DNA of 64,000 nt, taken from Pyricularia pennisetigena (taxonomy: Eukaryota > Ascomycota > Sordariomycetes > Magnaporthales > Pyriculariaceae). Below are positions 24,368-33,925 of the stretch, one piece after another (positions within the stretch are counted from its first letter, which is position 1; each line of letters opens with the position of its first letter). Where the stretch lies: assembly GCF_004337985.1 (NCBI RefSeq), contig NC_043741.1, positions 563,402 to 627,401 on the forward strand, in the 5' to 3' direction. The notes under the pieces are model-generated. The model did not search any database and had not been told where the DNA came from. It worked only from the letters and a program-made list of their open reading frames with translations. Made by a program: the position numbers and the translations under genes.

Positions 24368-24456
24368 TTTAATCTAGCTTAGTGGTATAATGCACGTACC
24401 ATAATCTATATCATATATACGTTGAAGTGCGTGGGTTCGAATCCCGTTGTGGTCGC
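24368..24456 (+). pseudogene. tRNA-like sequence with A and B boxes, acceptor stem not paired
   Basis: TAGCTTAGTGG (24,375-24,385) fits the tRNA A box, and GGTTCGAATCC (24,434-24,444) is a perfect B box. Between them ACGTA and TACGT could pair as an anticodon stem around a loop long enough for an intron. The presumed 5' acceptor strand (TTTAATC) does not pair with the 3' strand (TGTGGTC), so a functional tRNA is unlikely. It may be a pseudogene or the head of a tRNA-derived SINE. The anticodon cannot be assigned. Confidence 0.5.
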
Positions 24457-24481
24457 AGATTTTCTGTGCATGCATAAGCAC

Positions 24482-24531
24482 AATAGGCCGTTAGGCTTAA
24501 TAGGCCGTTAGGCTCAATAGGTCGGCAGGTC
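24482..24531. repeat. Three-unit 17-bp tandem repeat
   Basis: AATAGGCCGTTAGGCTT, AATAGGCCGTTAGGCTC and AATAGGTCGGCAGGTC follow one another, just downstream of the tRNA-like sequence. Confidence 0.7.
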
Positions 24532-24829
24532 AGTCACATGAATAAGGCCAAATCATGTGACGTGACCCCGCATTCCGGACATCCGGATCGAAGATCTGCA
24601 CCTACGGATTCGAACACGTAATTTATAACTTAGCCTTAAATTTATCAATTTTATAATTTTCATCCATTCAACGATTCAACGAATCGATTGTGTAACAACA
24701 ATATATTATCTCTATTACCCGCTAGCAAACGGTTATCTGCTATTTTAACGTTCTATCAACCTTATACGTAATCCACCTTTCCCCGGGTTCAAGATTAAGC
24801 TTATTCTATCTCGTAACCTCCTTACAAAT

Positions 24830-25772
24830 GTCGGTTGAAAAAAGGCCAAAAATACCGCCATAAACGGCGAAAATCGACAAATTGTCCTCAGACCTGAACC
24901 AGAGCGTTTTTTGGATGGACCCACAGGTACATTACAAAGCCGCAATTGAGCCACGAAGTGGAGCGAAGTGGATCAATTGTGGAGCTCTGGGCTTCAGGGA
25001 TAAGCCCTGAAACTAATTCGCTGACACTTTAAATCGCAACTCCCGCAATACACAAAATATAACAGAAAATCCAACAGCCCTAACAGCCCCACTTCGGCAC
25101 TATTTATTGTGGTTTATATACAAATAAAAGTGGACCTATTACATGCTAAATAACGCATATAATTAACAATATACGTTATCCAGTTTCTAAAATTTTGGCT
25201 CCATTATCGTTAAAATTGGTAAAAATATAAACGAGTTTCGATTATAAATTATATATAAAAATGTATAAACTTTACCTATCCGCTTATTTAACTGCTTATT
25301 TAATCCGGTATATATACCAAATTTACATATAACGGTATATATATTCGACCCTCCACGTGCAAAAATTATAAAATTTGGTTGAAAATTAAAAATAATATTA
25401 AAAAAATCGAAAATCGAAAAAAAGTCGAAAAAACAATACCACCATAAACGGATTAAAGGCAAATGATATTCAATTCGGCCGTTATAACAAATAAAAAAAT
25501 AAATTAAATCGTTGCTAAAAGCGATTATAAACGCTATTTTCAACGTAGAAACCGTTTGTTTTTACGATTTCTTTTTTTTTTATATAACGGAATGTCGGTC
25601 GCAAAAATGCCGAAAATACCGCCACAAACGGCGAAAATTGACAAATTGTCCTTAGACCTGAACCAGAGCGTTTTTTGGATGGACCCACAGGTACATTGCA
25701 AAGCCGCAATTGAGCCACGAAGTGGATCAATTGTGGAGCTCTGGGCTTCAGGGATGAGCCCTGAGACTACTT
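24830..25772. repeat. Direct repeats (family X) flanking other repeat fragments
   Basis: About 180 bp at 24,830-25,012 recurs at 25,590-25,772 in the same orientation, sharing GACCTGAACCAGAGCG, GGATGGACCCACAGGTACAT and GAGCTCTGGGCTTCAGGGAT. One copy has a 12-bp internal duplication (GAAGTGGAGC). Between them lie 25,014-25,168, homologous to the inner part of the inverted-repeat arm at 17,108-17,262, and a family Y copy at 25,190-25,545. The right copy marks the edge of the AT-rich compartment. Confidence 0.8.
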
Positions 25773-26000
25773 TCCCGGACTATTTGGCTGTTTATCCGGT
25801 TGCACCAAGCACATACATTTGTAGTTGGGTCTGCTGTTGGCATTCAAACGCCACACCGACTGTCAGTCTTTTGTGAAAGTCACGAGATACGGCACGTGAG
25901 ACTTTACTTGATCACTTCTACGTCTCGTTTTTGACCTATGCGCACCCCATACTTCTTCGCGTTTCCCGACCTTAAAACGTCGTTTGCCGGAGGTAAAAGA

Positions 26001-26024
26001 ATGAGCCACGGAGTTCAACCATGA
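26001..26024 (+). promoter_or_regulatory. Seven-codon upstream ORF whose stop overlaps the BCS1 start
   Basis: ATG at 26,001 opens a seven-codon frame (M S H G V Q P). Its TGA at 26,022-26,024 shares two bases with the BCS1 ATG at 26,021, giving the arrangement ATGA. If the transcript includes it, ribosomes ending here sit on the BCS1 start codon, which could tune translation by reinitiation or leaky scanning. The transcript start is not known. Confidence 0.6.
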
Positions 26025-27505
26025 GTGGACTTGCAATGCAGTCTACACAGTTTGGTATGGGCGCAGGCGCTGGTGCTGGAGCAGGCGGCGGGCCGGCACT
26101 GGCACCCGTGCCATTGGGTACGTCCGGTCTTGGTATTGAGGCACTTTACAACAATCCAATGTTTGCGGGAGGATTGGGGCTTGCTGGGCTTGGGGCAGCG
26201 GCAGCAGTTGCGCGTCGTGGGGTCATCAGGGGGGCTCAGCTGTTGCGAAAAAATTTGCTCGTCAACGTCGAGATCAGCAGACGCGACCCGTCGTATCCTT
26301 GGGTTTTGGCGTGGCTGTCCCAGCCTAGGCCCGCCCATGGTTTTCTCATATCAAAACTCACCCGAATTCGTGATCTTTCGGTCGCCACTGCCACTGAATC
26401 GTCCAGAACTGATCCGCTTGGCGCTAGCGACGATGCAACAAGGGCCAGCTTCTTCTTGCAGCCCGGCTACGGGCGGCACATTATCCGCCACTCAGACGGT
26501 ACTTATATTGCCGTGAATCGTGAAAAACAGTCCACCGCCAATCACCAGACTGGAGAACCGCACGAGACCGTTACCCTGACTACGCTTTGGTCACATCGCC
26601 ATGTATTTGAGCATGTCTTCTCCGAGGCTCACGCCCTAGCCAAGAGCGCACAGGCAGGCAAGACACCGGTCTACAGCATTCAAGGCATGTCGTGGGCGCA
26701 GCTGGGCCTCCCACGTCGAAAGAGACCGCTCGCGTCAGTGGTGTTTGACAAGGGACTCAAGGAGGCCATTGTAGCAGACGTTCAGGATTTTCTCTCTCGG
26801 CACCAGTGGTATGCTGACCGTGGCATTCCTTACCGCCGCACATATTTGCTGCATGGGCCCCCCGGAAGCGGCAAGTCGTCCTTCATACACGCTCTCGCTG
26901 GCGAACTGGACTACAACCTGGCAATTGTCAACCTGGTCGAGCGAGGCCTCACTGATGACAAGCTGGCAAACATGCTCATGAGGTTACCGCCACGCTCGAT
27001 CCTGCTGCTCGAGGACGTTGACGTTGCTTTCGGAAATCGACAAGAGATGTCACCGGATGGGTACAGCGGGGCCACTGTCACATATTCCGGCCTCCTCAAT
27101 GTTTTAGACGGTATGGCGGCTGGCGAAGATCGTATTGCGTTTTTGACCACCAACCACGTTGAACGATTAGACCCAGCTCTTATCCGACCGGGCAGAGTCG
27201 ATGTCAAAGTGCGCGTGGGCGAGGCCACGCCTGAACAAGCGGCTGAGCTTTGGTCCAGGTTCTATGGTGACGTTGACACGTCGGGTAGCGGCCGGGAAAG
27301 ATTCATCGCCAAACTCTACAAACTAGGATTTTTCGCCGAGCCAGCAGAGGGCCGGGTGCCCCTACGAATCAGCGCTGCTGCGATACAAGGGCTCTTCCTA
27401 ACCAATAAGGAGGACATGGAGGGAGCTATCTCCCACATGGAGGCGCATTTGATTCCTGGACACTCTCATCACGGTTCGCAGCCCCACACAGCGACGGCGC
27501 AGTAA
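26021..27505 (+). CDS. BCS1: Mitochondrial chaperone BCS1 (AAA ATPase)
   Basis: A single-exon gene of 494 residues. BCS1 is an AAA ATPase of the mitochondrial inner membrane that moves the folded Rieske iron-sulphur protein across the membrane during complex III assembly. A Gly/Ala-rich N-terminus leads into a single hydrophobic segment (about residues 42-65), then the BCS1-specific domain. The AAA module has Walker A GPPGSGKSS (about residues 279-287), Walker B ILLLEDVD (about 328-336) and the arginine-finger region LIRPGRVD (about 386-393). Length is close to the family norm of 450-500. It is the first intact gene right of the AT-rich compartment; the 5' flank is only about 250 bp from repeat X. 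A short upstream ORF overlaps its start codon. Confidence 0.93.
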   Translation: MSGLAMQSTQFGMGAGAGAGAGGGPALAPVPLGTSGLGIEALYNNPMFAGGLGLAGLGAAAAVARRGVIRGAQLLRKNLLVNVEISRRDPSYPWVLAWLSQPRPAHGFLISKLTRIRDLSVATATESSRTDPLGASDDATRASFFLQPGYGRHIIRHSDGTYIAVNREKQSTANHQTGEPHETVTLTTLWSHRHVFEHVFSEAHALAKSAQAGKTPVYSIQGMSWAQLGLPRRKRPLASVVFDKGLKEAIVADVQDFLSRHQWYADRGIPYRRTYLLHGPPGSGKSSFIHALAGELDYNLAIVNLVERGLTDDKLANMLMRLPPRSILLLEDVDVAFGNRQEMSPDGYSGATVTYSGLLNVLDGMAAGEDRIAFLTTNHVERLDPALIRPGRVDVKVRVGEATPEQAAELWSRFYGDVDTSGSGRERFIAKLYKLGFFAEPAEGRVPLRISAAAIQGLFLTNKEDMEGAISHMEAHLIPGHSHHGSQPHTATAQ

Positions 27506-27997
27506 GGAGCTCACAACTGCCTGCCGTTGTTACTACCACATGTAAAGCATCACGATTGTATATCAAGACTCGTTTCTATGTAAGATAGAGCTAGCATCGG
27601 CCATCGATGTATACTAATTTACAGCCTACTTAACGGCATGGGATGTGAAGAAAGATGAGGAGGAAATCGAGTACTGGCAATTATATAATCTATGTAGTTT
27701 AGTTTAGAAGCAGACTGAAGTACTGCCGCGAGTAATTGCCCATGTATGAAACCACGCAAATCGCCTGCCTAGTTGCTCGGTAGCTTCATGCGGGTCGTGC
27801 TACAATTGCAGATGGAGGGTTAGGGTAAGCGCAACGCTGTACTCACCGACTGCATATACTGCCAAAGAAAACCGCCTTTTTTTTTCCCCAAAAGGTTCCC
27901 CACGTCGCGGGAGTATCAGCAAGGCTAGCAAGCTTCTGGCATCAACAACTTATGCTTGATTTACCGTGACAAAACTCGAGTCACGATCCAAAACAAG
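27506..27997. other. Intergenic, BCS1 3' flank and RPF2 promoter
   Basis: No gene seen. A poly-T run at about 27,876-27,885 precedes RPF2. Confidence 0.5.
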
Positions 27998-29229
27998 ATG
28001 CTCAGACAAATGTAAGGATTTTAGTTCGTTCGTCATATTATTGTTTTTGTGGGTAATTGGTCAACTGATAGCCATGTTAGTAAACCGCGCAATGCCCGAT
28101 CCAAGCGCATCTTGGAAAAGAAGGCACCAAAAGCCATCGAGAACCCCAAATCGGCCCTGTTCCTCCGGGGCACGAGCTGTAGTCAAGTAGTCCAGGATGC
28201 CATTGCCGACATCTTCTCTATGCGCCAAACACTTGCGAAGAAGTATGTTGTTGAGTCAAGCCTGTCTTTCCTTACATCCATATGGGAGATGGCGCGGTTG
28301 CGCCTCTTCTCGGCACGCGCGATTACCATGAAGGGCGGATGCTGATAATAATATCTTTCTGCAGATTCACCAAGAAAAACCCAATGTAAGCGTGCTTTTA
28401 TGAACCAACTGTCCATTCGTCACGTCCAACTGACCAGACACGTAGACACCCATTTGAGGACCCAAGCTCGCTGGAGTTCTTCTCTGAAAAGTGCGACACC
28501 AGTCTCATCGTCTTCGGCTCGAGTAGCAAAAAGCGACCGCACACCCTCACCCTAGTACGTATGTTCAGCCACAAGGTGCTTGACATGCTAGAGCTTCACC
28601 TTGACGCCGAGTCGTACCGGCGGACGGCGCAGTTCAAGACATCCAAGTTCACCATAGGCTTGCGGCCTCTGATGGTGTTCGCGGGCGCCCAATTCGAAAG
28701 CACGGTCCAAAACGAGTATACCGCGGCCAAGAGTCTCCTTCTTGACCTGTTCCGCGGCGATAGCAGCTCAGATAAGATAGACGTCGAGGGCCTGCGGTAT
28801 GTCATCGTGGTCACTGCCGAGGACAGTCCCGCGACTGCTGGGTCTGGGGATGGATCCAAGCCAGCACTGCATCTGCGAGTCTACATGATCAAGACAAAGA
28901 GGAGCGGAGAGAAGCTCCCGAGGGTGGAATTGGAGGAGATAGGACCACGCATGGACTTCCGCCTGGGCAGGCTGCGCGAGGCTGACGAGAGCATGCTTAA
29001 GGAGGCCATGAAGAGACCAAAAACAAGTGAAGAGAGGACAAAGAAGAACATTTCGACCGATTCGATGGGAGACAAGATAGGCCGTATTCACCTAGGAAAG
29101 CAGGACCTTGGTGACCTGCAAACGAGGAAGATGAAGGGCCTCAAGAGAGACCGCAAGGACGCCAACGGCGAGGCGTCCCCATCTCAAACGGCTGGTGATC
29201 ATAAAAACAAGAAACCAAAAACAGGATAG
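27998..29229 (+). CDS. RPF2: Ribosome biogenesis factor RPF2 (Brix domain), four exons
   Basis: RPF2 joins RRS1 to bring the 5S RNP into pre-60S particles in the nucleolus. Exons deduced from splice signals: 27,998-28,011, 28,081-28,242, 28,365-28,385 and 28,446-29,229. These join in phase to 327 codons (326 residues). Exon 1 is only 14 nt (M L R Q and part of I). Exon 3 is a 21-nt microexon giving FTKKNP, which restores the conserved run before HPFEDPSSLEFFSEK. Family marks include KPRNARSKR at the N-terminus, the Brix core, RVELEEIGPRMDF and GRIHLGKQDLGDLQTRKMKGLK near the end, with a basic tail. Donors are GTAAGG, GTATGT and GTAAGC. The last acceptor (CGTAG) is chosen over a nearby CAG because only it keeps phase. 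Confidence 0.9.
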
Positions 29230-29778
29230 GGTAATTCCAATCACTGTTTATCATGGGAACCGGGTTTACCTGGTGTCTGGTGTACATGGTAGTTGATGTA
29301 TATATGTTTATTGACCGCTATACATGTATCGTCTCGTTTGCGTTATTATCCCTGCATTTCCCAGACCCCGATGTAAAATAAATGAAACAGAAAAAATTAG
29401 CAAGAGCAAATAGCTCATATCCCATGATGAATTACTCCAGAAACTCCCCGCCCCGGCGGCTCTGCCTGGGACCCCCAAATAACGTGAAAAACGCCGCCGC
29501 CGAGAAGTAAGTGACCTTTGAAGCAGCGGGCATAGCGGTATACCTCATTGGACAGTTCCAGCTGTCAAAGGGGAAAAAAAGGAAAGAAAAAAAAAAGGAA
29601 AGAAAGAAAGAAAGAAAGAAAGGAAAAACCTAAAAATACAAAGAAAAGAGGAACGTCATATCATCAAACGACTAAAGCTAGCAAGGCCTAACTACAAACG
29701 CCTAAGAGGATAACGGAAACTCCGATAGCTCATGTGGGCATAGTAGTACTTAGGCAACTCGCAGCAAAAGAAAGAACT
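29230..29778. other. Intergenic with GAAA microsatellite
   Basis: This is the convergent 3' flank of RPF2 and the Zn2Cys6 gene. An A-rich GAAA/GGAAA microsatellite lies at about 29,571-29,626. No gene seen. Confidence 0.7.
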
Positions 29779-31508
29779 TCAAGAGCTGCTCTGGGCAGGC
29801 TCCGGGGCGGGGAAGCTCTGTATGCCAGAGATCATCTCTGTCAACATCTCAATATGCGATACAAAAGTTGGAGCATCGTTGCGAAGCTCAGTTTCATCGG
29901 TTGTGAGCCACGAAGAGCCCCACAGCTCTGGCGGGATATACCCCGGATTTGCTCTATCGTCGTGCAAGGCTACGCGAACTGACCATTCGAGATGAGGCCA
30001 CCACTGCCGTTCTACCTCGGGTCCGAAATAATCCGAGTTGAAGAGCGAAACGATGCCCAAAACCTCGCGCCTCGCCATACCGCGAAGCCACCAAGTCGAG
30101 TCATGACACTTGAGCAACGCAAAAAAACTAGCCAGGATAGCCAGGGCACGTGGCCGGCGCTCCTCGAGCAGCTCGACAAAGCGACGGGAGACTGTGGCAG
30201 GGAAAGCAAGGGGTGAACCCTTATGAGGTATCTTGTGAGCCCAGTTCAGGACAGCGACGGCATGTTCATAGGCCTGCTTCGTGGACTGACGCGTACTGCT
30301 CGTGGTTAGGCTGCCCAGGCCACTAGATGCTTGAGACTGCGCATTTGCGCTGCTGCTGCCTGCGCCCAAAGAGGTAGACGCGGTAAACATTGCTGCTGCT
30401 GCGGCGGCGGCGGCGGTTGCATTCGCGCCATTTGCTTCCCAAGTTGGACTAGGAGGTACTTGACCAGGTTCGTCGTAGGGCAGCATGGCAAGTTCCTGCT
30501 CTAGACCGTCCAGCAGATGGCCGAAGTGAGTGCAGTGGTTGCTAGCGAAGTCTAGTTGTAGAACGGGTTGGGAATTGATGATAGGTATCACGACACTGCT
30601 GTGCCTAAGCCATTGCCAAGAGGCCGCGGTGAGAGCCTTGACGCCCTGGAACGCATGGAACCACGACAGGGGAAGGCTGTAGCCACCAACGGGAGCTATC
30701 CGGTTCTTGAGTATGGTCCCATCACCTGGCTGAGGAGCAACGACCGACTCATCCTTGGTGAAGACCCGCGTGGCGGTAGATTGTATTGCGATCAAGGTGG
30801 AAGTCAAGAAGAGAGCCTCAGCATTCGAAGCATTGATACCCCTGGTGAGTATGTTGCTGTACTCGCGAAGAGACGAGGCCATGTAGGCGTGGGATGCGCG
30901 GACTATTTCTTGGTCATGTGGGTAGATACTCCGTAGATGAAGGGCTGAGATAGCCAAGATGCTGTCCGCAAGATGTTGCGAGTTCGCCCCAAATGCGATT
31001 TGCGGCACCAGTTCGCGCCATACTTCCTCGGTGGTAGGTGTCGTGACAGTGATTGTTTTGCTGGTTATGGCTGTATAGTGGTGCATGAGCCGCAGCTCGA
31101 GGATCTTGTTTGCTGGTGGTGTGGTTTGCGACAGAACCAGTGCGCCGGGGCTCCGGTAAAGAGGGTTGCCGGACGACGATGTAGACGGCGATGTCCGAGT
31201 CGATCCGGGAGAAGTCAAGCCACCGCCGACGCGTACGGCTCCTGGGTGCTCGAAATCGCAGTCGACGCCATGTTTTGTGCAATTGCCACACCGCGGATGG
31301 ACTTCGTCACACTGTACAGAGGAGCGCAGACAAGAAAGCCGCGTGTTAGCACATGGATTCAATGATGAATGATGGACTGATTGGGGTGTGCTTCAAACTG
31401 TCTTCATGCCGGTGAAATCAATATAGCTTGCTTGCTTACCTTGATCTTGCGACTCTTGCAGCGTCTACAGCCGTCTCGGCTCTTCTTGTGTGAGCGTCGC
31501 GGCGGCAT
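29779..31508 (-). CDS. Zn(II)2Cys6 transcription factor, UPC2/ECM22-like
   Basis: Two exons on the minus strand, 31,508-31,440 and 31,311-29,779, join in phase 0 to 533 residues. The 128-bp intron (GTAAGC...ACAG) splits the zinc cluster. The joined sequence has six cysteines spaced C-x2-C-x6-C-x6-C-x2-C-x6-C at residues 14-42, preceded by basic residues. This is a DNA-binding cluster of fungal regulators. Beyond a Ser/Thr/Pro-rich linker, the LMHHYT...EVWRELVPQIAF and ILAISALHLRS segments resemble the C-terminal domain of the UPC2/ECM22 sterol-regulator branch. An alanine run lies near residue 330. The target genes are unknown. The family call is good; the sterol link is only by resemblance. 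Confidence 0.85.
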
Positions 31509-32603
31509 CGCAGGATCATAAGGAGGTTCGTGTCTCCAATGTTGGCATGATAGCGGACTCGGAGGAAGGCTGAATGGCCGGCCGAGTGAGGGGCAAACGG
31601 ACCAAGGGCGTTAAATGTGGTTTTAAAAAAAGAACACCCGGAATTGTGTGGTTCCTTAGTCGCTCCGCAGTCGGGATCTGGCGTTGACAGGATTCATCTC
31701 GTTTTCTCTTGTTGCGTGGACTCCTCACCTCGACTCGATTCTGACGCCTGCCTACCTTGCCAAAGCTAAGCCAAGGTACCCAGCTCGGGCAGTTAATTAG
31801 TTTGGGTACTCAAGGTACCTTAGCTACATACATTACATAACCTAGATTAGTTGGCCTCGTTTATTACCCACCGGCTAATACATGAAGGGTAGGTAGGTAC
31901 CTAAATGAACTGCTCTCCTGGCCGCCTTACAAAGCCCCCCGCCGTGCCTGACAGAGGCTTGAAATGGAGAGCACATGCCATGCGTTGTGGCCGAGTACTA
32001 GGGGTGCTTGTCGTGGGTCTGCCCCCAGGACCCCTGTCATAACCAGCGGGGTTCGGTTATCGTTTCTGATTCGTCCGAGGCTGGACGACGAGCTCTTTTA
32101 AGCCTAGACATGCCATAAACTCAACCCAAGTCCCGAAAAGTTCTTTGAACTCGAACGTTCCTCTAATCGGGCACGGATACTTGACCAGAGACCAGCCGAC
32201 CAGCACGAAAGGCCAGACTTTGACCACAGAACTTGTATAAGTATCGACGAGTGTGAAAAGGTGTGGCTATTTTAGGCACAGCCCCCGCGTCACGTCGAAC
32301 AATCTCAAGTGCATACCTCCTTGCGTAACTCGACTCTGGAGAATCAACGGGCAAGGGAGATTGATTTTCCCATGAGGCGACTATACGTGTCGTTTTTCTA
32401 AGGTGGCATATGAGGAATGAGTAGGTAGGTAGGAAAGGCTAACATGGCAACTCCTGCATATCTCTATTGAGGTACATCTAAATAGTACAAGGGGAATTGT
32501 GATATTGTACACCAAAAAAGAAATAGAAAAAAAAGATAAAAAAAAGGAGACCAAACAAAACCCAGATGCTGTGGGCATAATTTGATCTCACCTCTTTTGT
32601 TTT
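31509..32603. other. Intergenic, Zn2Cys6 promoter and uS11m 3' flank
   Basis: No coding sequence is supported on either strand. It contains TAGGTACCT-like short repeats (for example about 31,770-31,900) of a type seen several times in this window's intergenic DNA. Confidence 0.5.
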
Positions 32604-33302
32604 CTATCCCAGACGTCTTGGCTTCTTACTCCTCGTACCTCCAAACTTGAGCCTCGTTGAATCGGCGACACTAACGATCTTGGGGCGGAATAGCCTCCCT
32701 TCGTTGCCCATGAGAACCTTGGTCACAGCCTCTCGACCAGCACCAAATCCTCGTAAGACAACCTCGAGCTTGTTGATCTTGTTGTGCATCCCCTTTTCCT
32801 GCAGCTTGTCAATGACCAGAGCCCCGAGCTGATAAGCCGAGTCATAATGTTTGCGGCCAGACTTCTTAAAACCAAGATTTCCGGTGGACAGCGACACGAT
32901 GGCGTCGCGATTCGGGTCCGTCACAGTTACATGCGTATTGTGTTTGTGGCTGTAAATATGGAAGTGATATGGCTCGTCACTGTCCACCATATTGCCCTTG
33001 GATTTGTCGGTATTCTCGCTAACGGTTTGCCTGTGGGCATTCAGAGCTTGTGCGCCAATTTTAGGCGTGCTTTCGGCTGCCACTTTGGATAGGCTTTCTG
33101 CCATCTTGGTAAAAATTGAGGCAGTCCGTTTAGAATCGGTCATCACCTGGCCTCCGGGAGTGGCCGACTCTGAGGTCGTCCCTTGCCCGTTCTCGGTGGC
33201 AAAACCTCTCCTCCATTGTGGTAAAAGTGTGTTATGTTTCTGGGCGAATATCGAACGGGTGACAGCCCTCGTTGGGAGTCGATACACCAGAGTTCCTTGC
33301 AT
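32604..33302 (-). CDS. MRPS18: Mitochondrial small-subunit ribosomal protein uS11m
   Basis: The product has 232 residues if it starts at the ATG at 33,302; the open frame extends a few codons upstream without another ATG. The N-terminus has many Arg and few acidic residues, and carries RRGFATENG, typical of a mitochondrial presequence. The C-terminal 115 residues are the uS11 fold: HIYSHKHNTHVTVTDPNRD, STGNLGFKKSGRKHYDSAYQ, VVLRGFGAGREAVTKVLMG and a basic tail ending SKKPRRLG. It forms part of the platform of the mitochondrial small subunit. A 62-bp intron in the 5' UTR (about 33,341-33,402, GTGAGT...CTGACAAG) looks possible. It is divergent from TIM44, another mitochondrial gene. Confidence 0.88.
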   Translation of the reverse strand: MQGTLVYRLPTRAVTRSIFAQKHNTLLPQWRRGFATENGQGTTSESATPGGQVMTDSKRTASIFTKMAESLSKVAAESTPKIGAQALNAHRQTVSENTDKSKGNMVDSDEPYHFHIYSHKHNTHVTVTDPNRDAIVSLSTGNLGFKKSGRKHYDSAYQLGALVIDKLQEKGMHNKINKLEVVLRGFGAGREAVTKVLMGNEGRLFRPKIVSVADSTRLKFGGTRSKKPRRLG

Positions 33303-33925
33303 CTCGGCCAAGGTCTCGAAATTAGGATACGCCTTGAAGACTTGTCAGGAAGGAGGCCATCTACCCAGGAGGTCAACTTGAGAGGATGGCAGCAAAACTC
33401 ACTGTAGGCTGTCGCAATATTCTGATGGGCCGAATTGCCCCGATGTTCGGAAAAGCAGCAAAATACCTCCGCCCTTGTAGCTTTTGGGCGTCGGAGAGAA
33501 TTGGAGACTTTTTTTGCTGTTCCCGACGCTGTCAATAAACGAATTCTATCCGAGTCCACAACCGATCAAAATTTCTATGGAATGTGGAACGTCACGCTGA
33601 GGACGCGATGGCGGCGCTGCCAGACATCCCTTGCACTTGGGTGGGCCCATGGGGAGCTTCATACCCAGCTTTTATTGGCTGACCAAAGCAAAAAAAAATA
33701 TGCCGGGGTCGGGTCCAGGCTGTTTAATTCTGCGCAGCTCGCCGCCCATAAGCTCTGTTAGTTTTTATTTAATTTTTTCTCCTGGTTATTGGCCCCAGGT
33801 TTTCCAAGGGGGACGAAAAAAAAAAAAAAAAAAAAAAGCCCGCCTTGAACTCCTGGCGAACCTCAAGAATCCAACTATAGCCACGGCCTGTGTCGTGCTT
33901 GAGATCTCGCTTTGGAATAGACGCG
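33303..33925. promoter_or_regulatory. Shared divergent promoter of uS11m and TIM44
   Basis: These 623 bp separate the start codons of two nuclear genes for mitochondrial proteins transcribed away from each other. A run of about 20 A lies at 33,819-33,838. No specific factor site is claimed. Confidence 0.5.

Noticed and set aside
28436..28437. CAG acceptor before the last RPF2 exon
   Set aside because: It does not match phase 2 of the microexon; the CGTAG at 28,445 does.
33143..33559. 138-codon minus frame upstream of uS11m
   Set aside because: It begins with GTG, has no ATG and overlaps uS11m in another frame. Its upstream part may be the 5' UTR exon of uS11m, but no coding role is supported.
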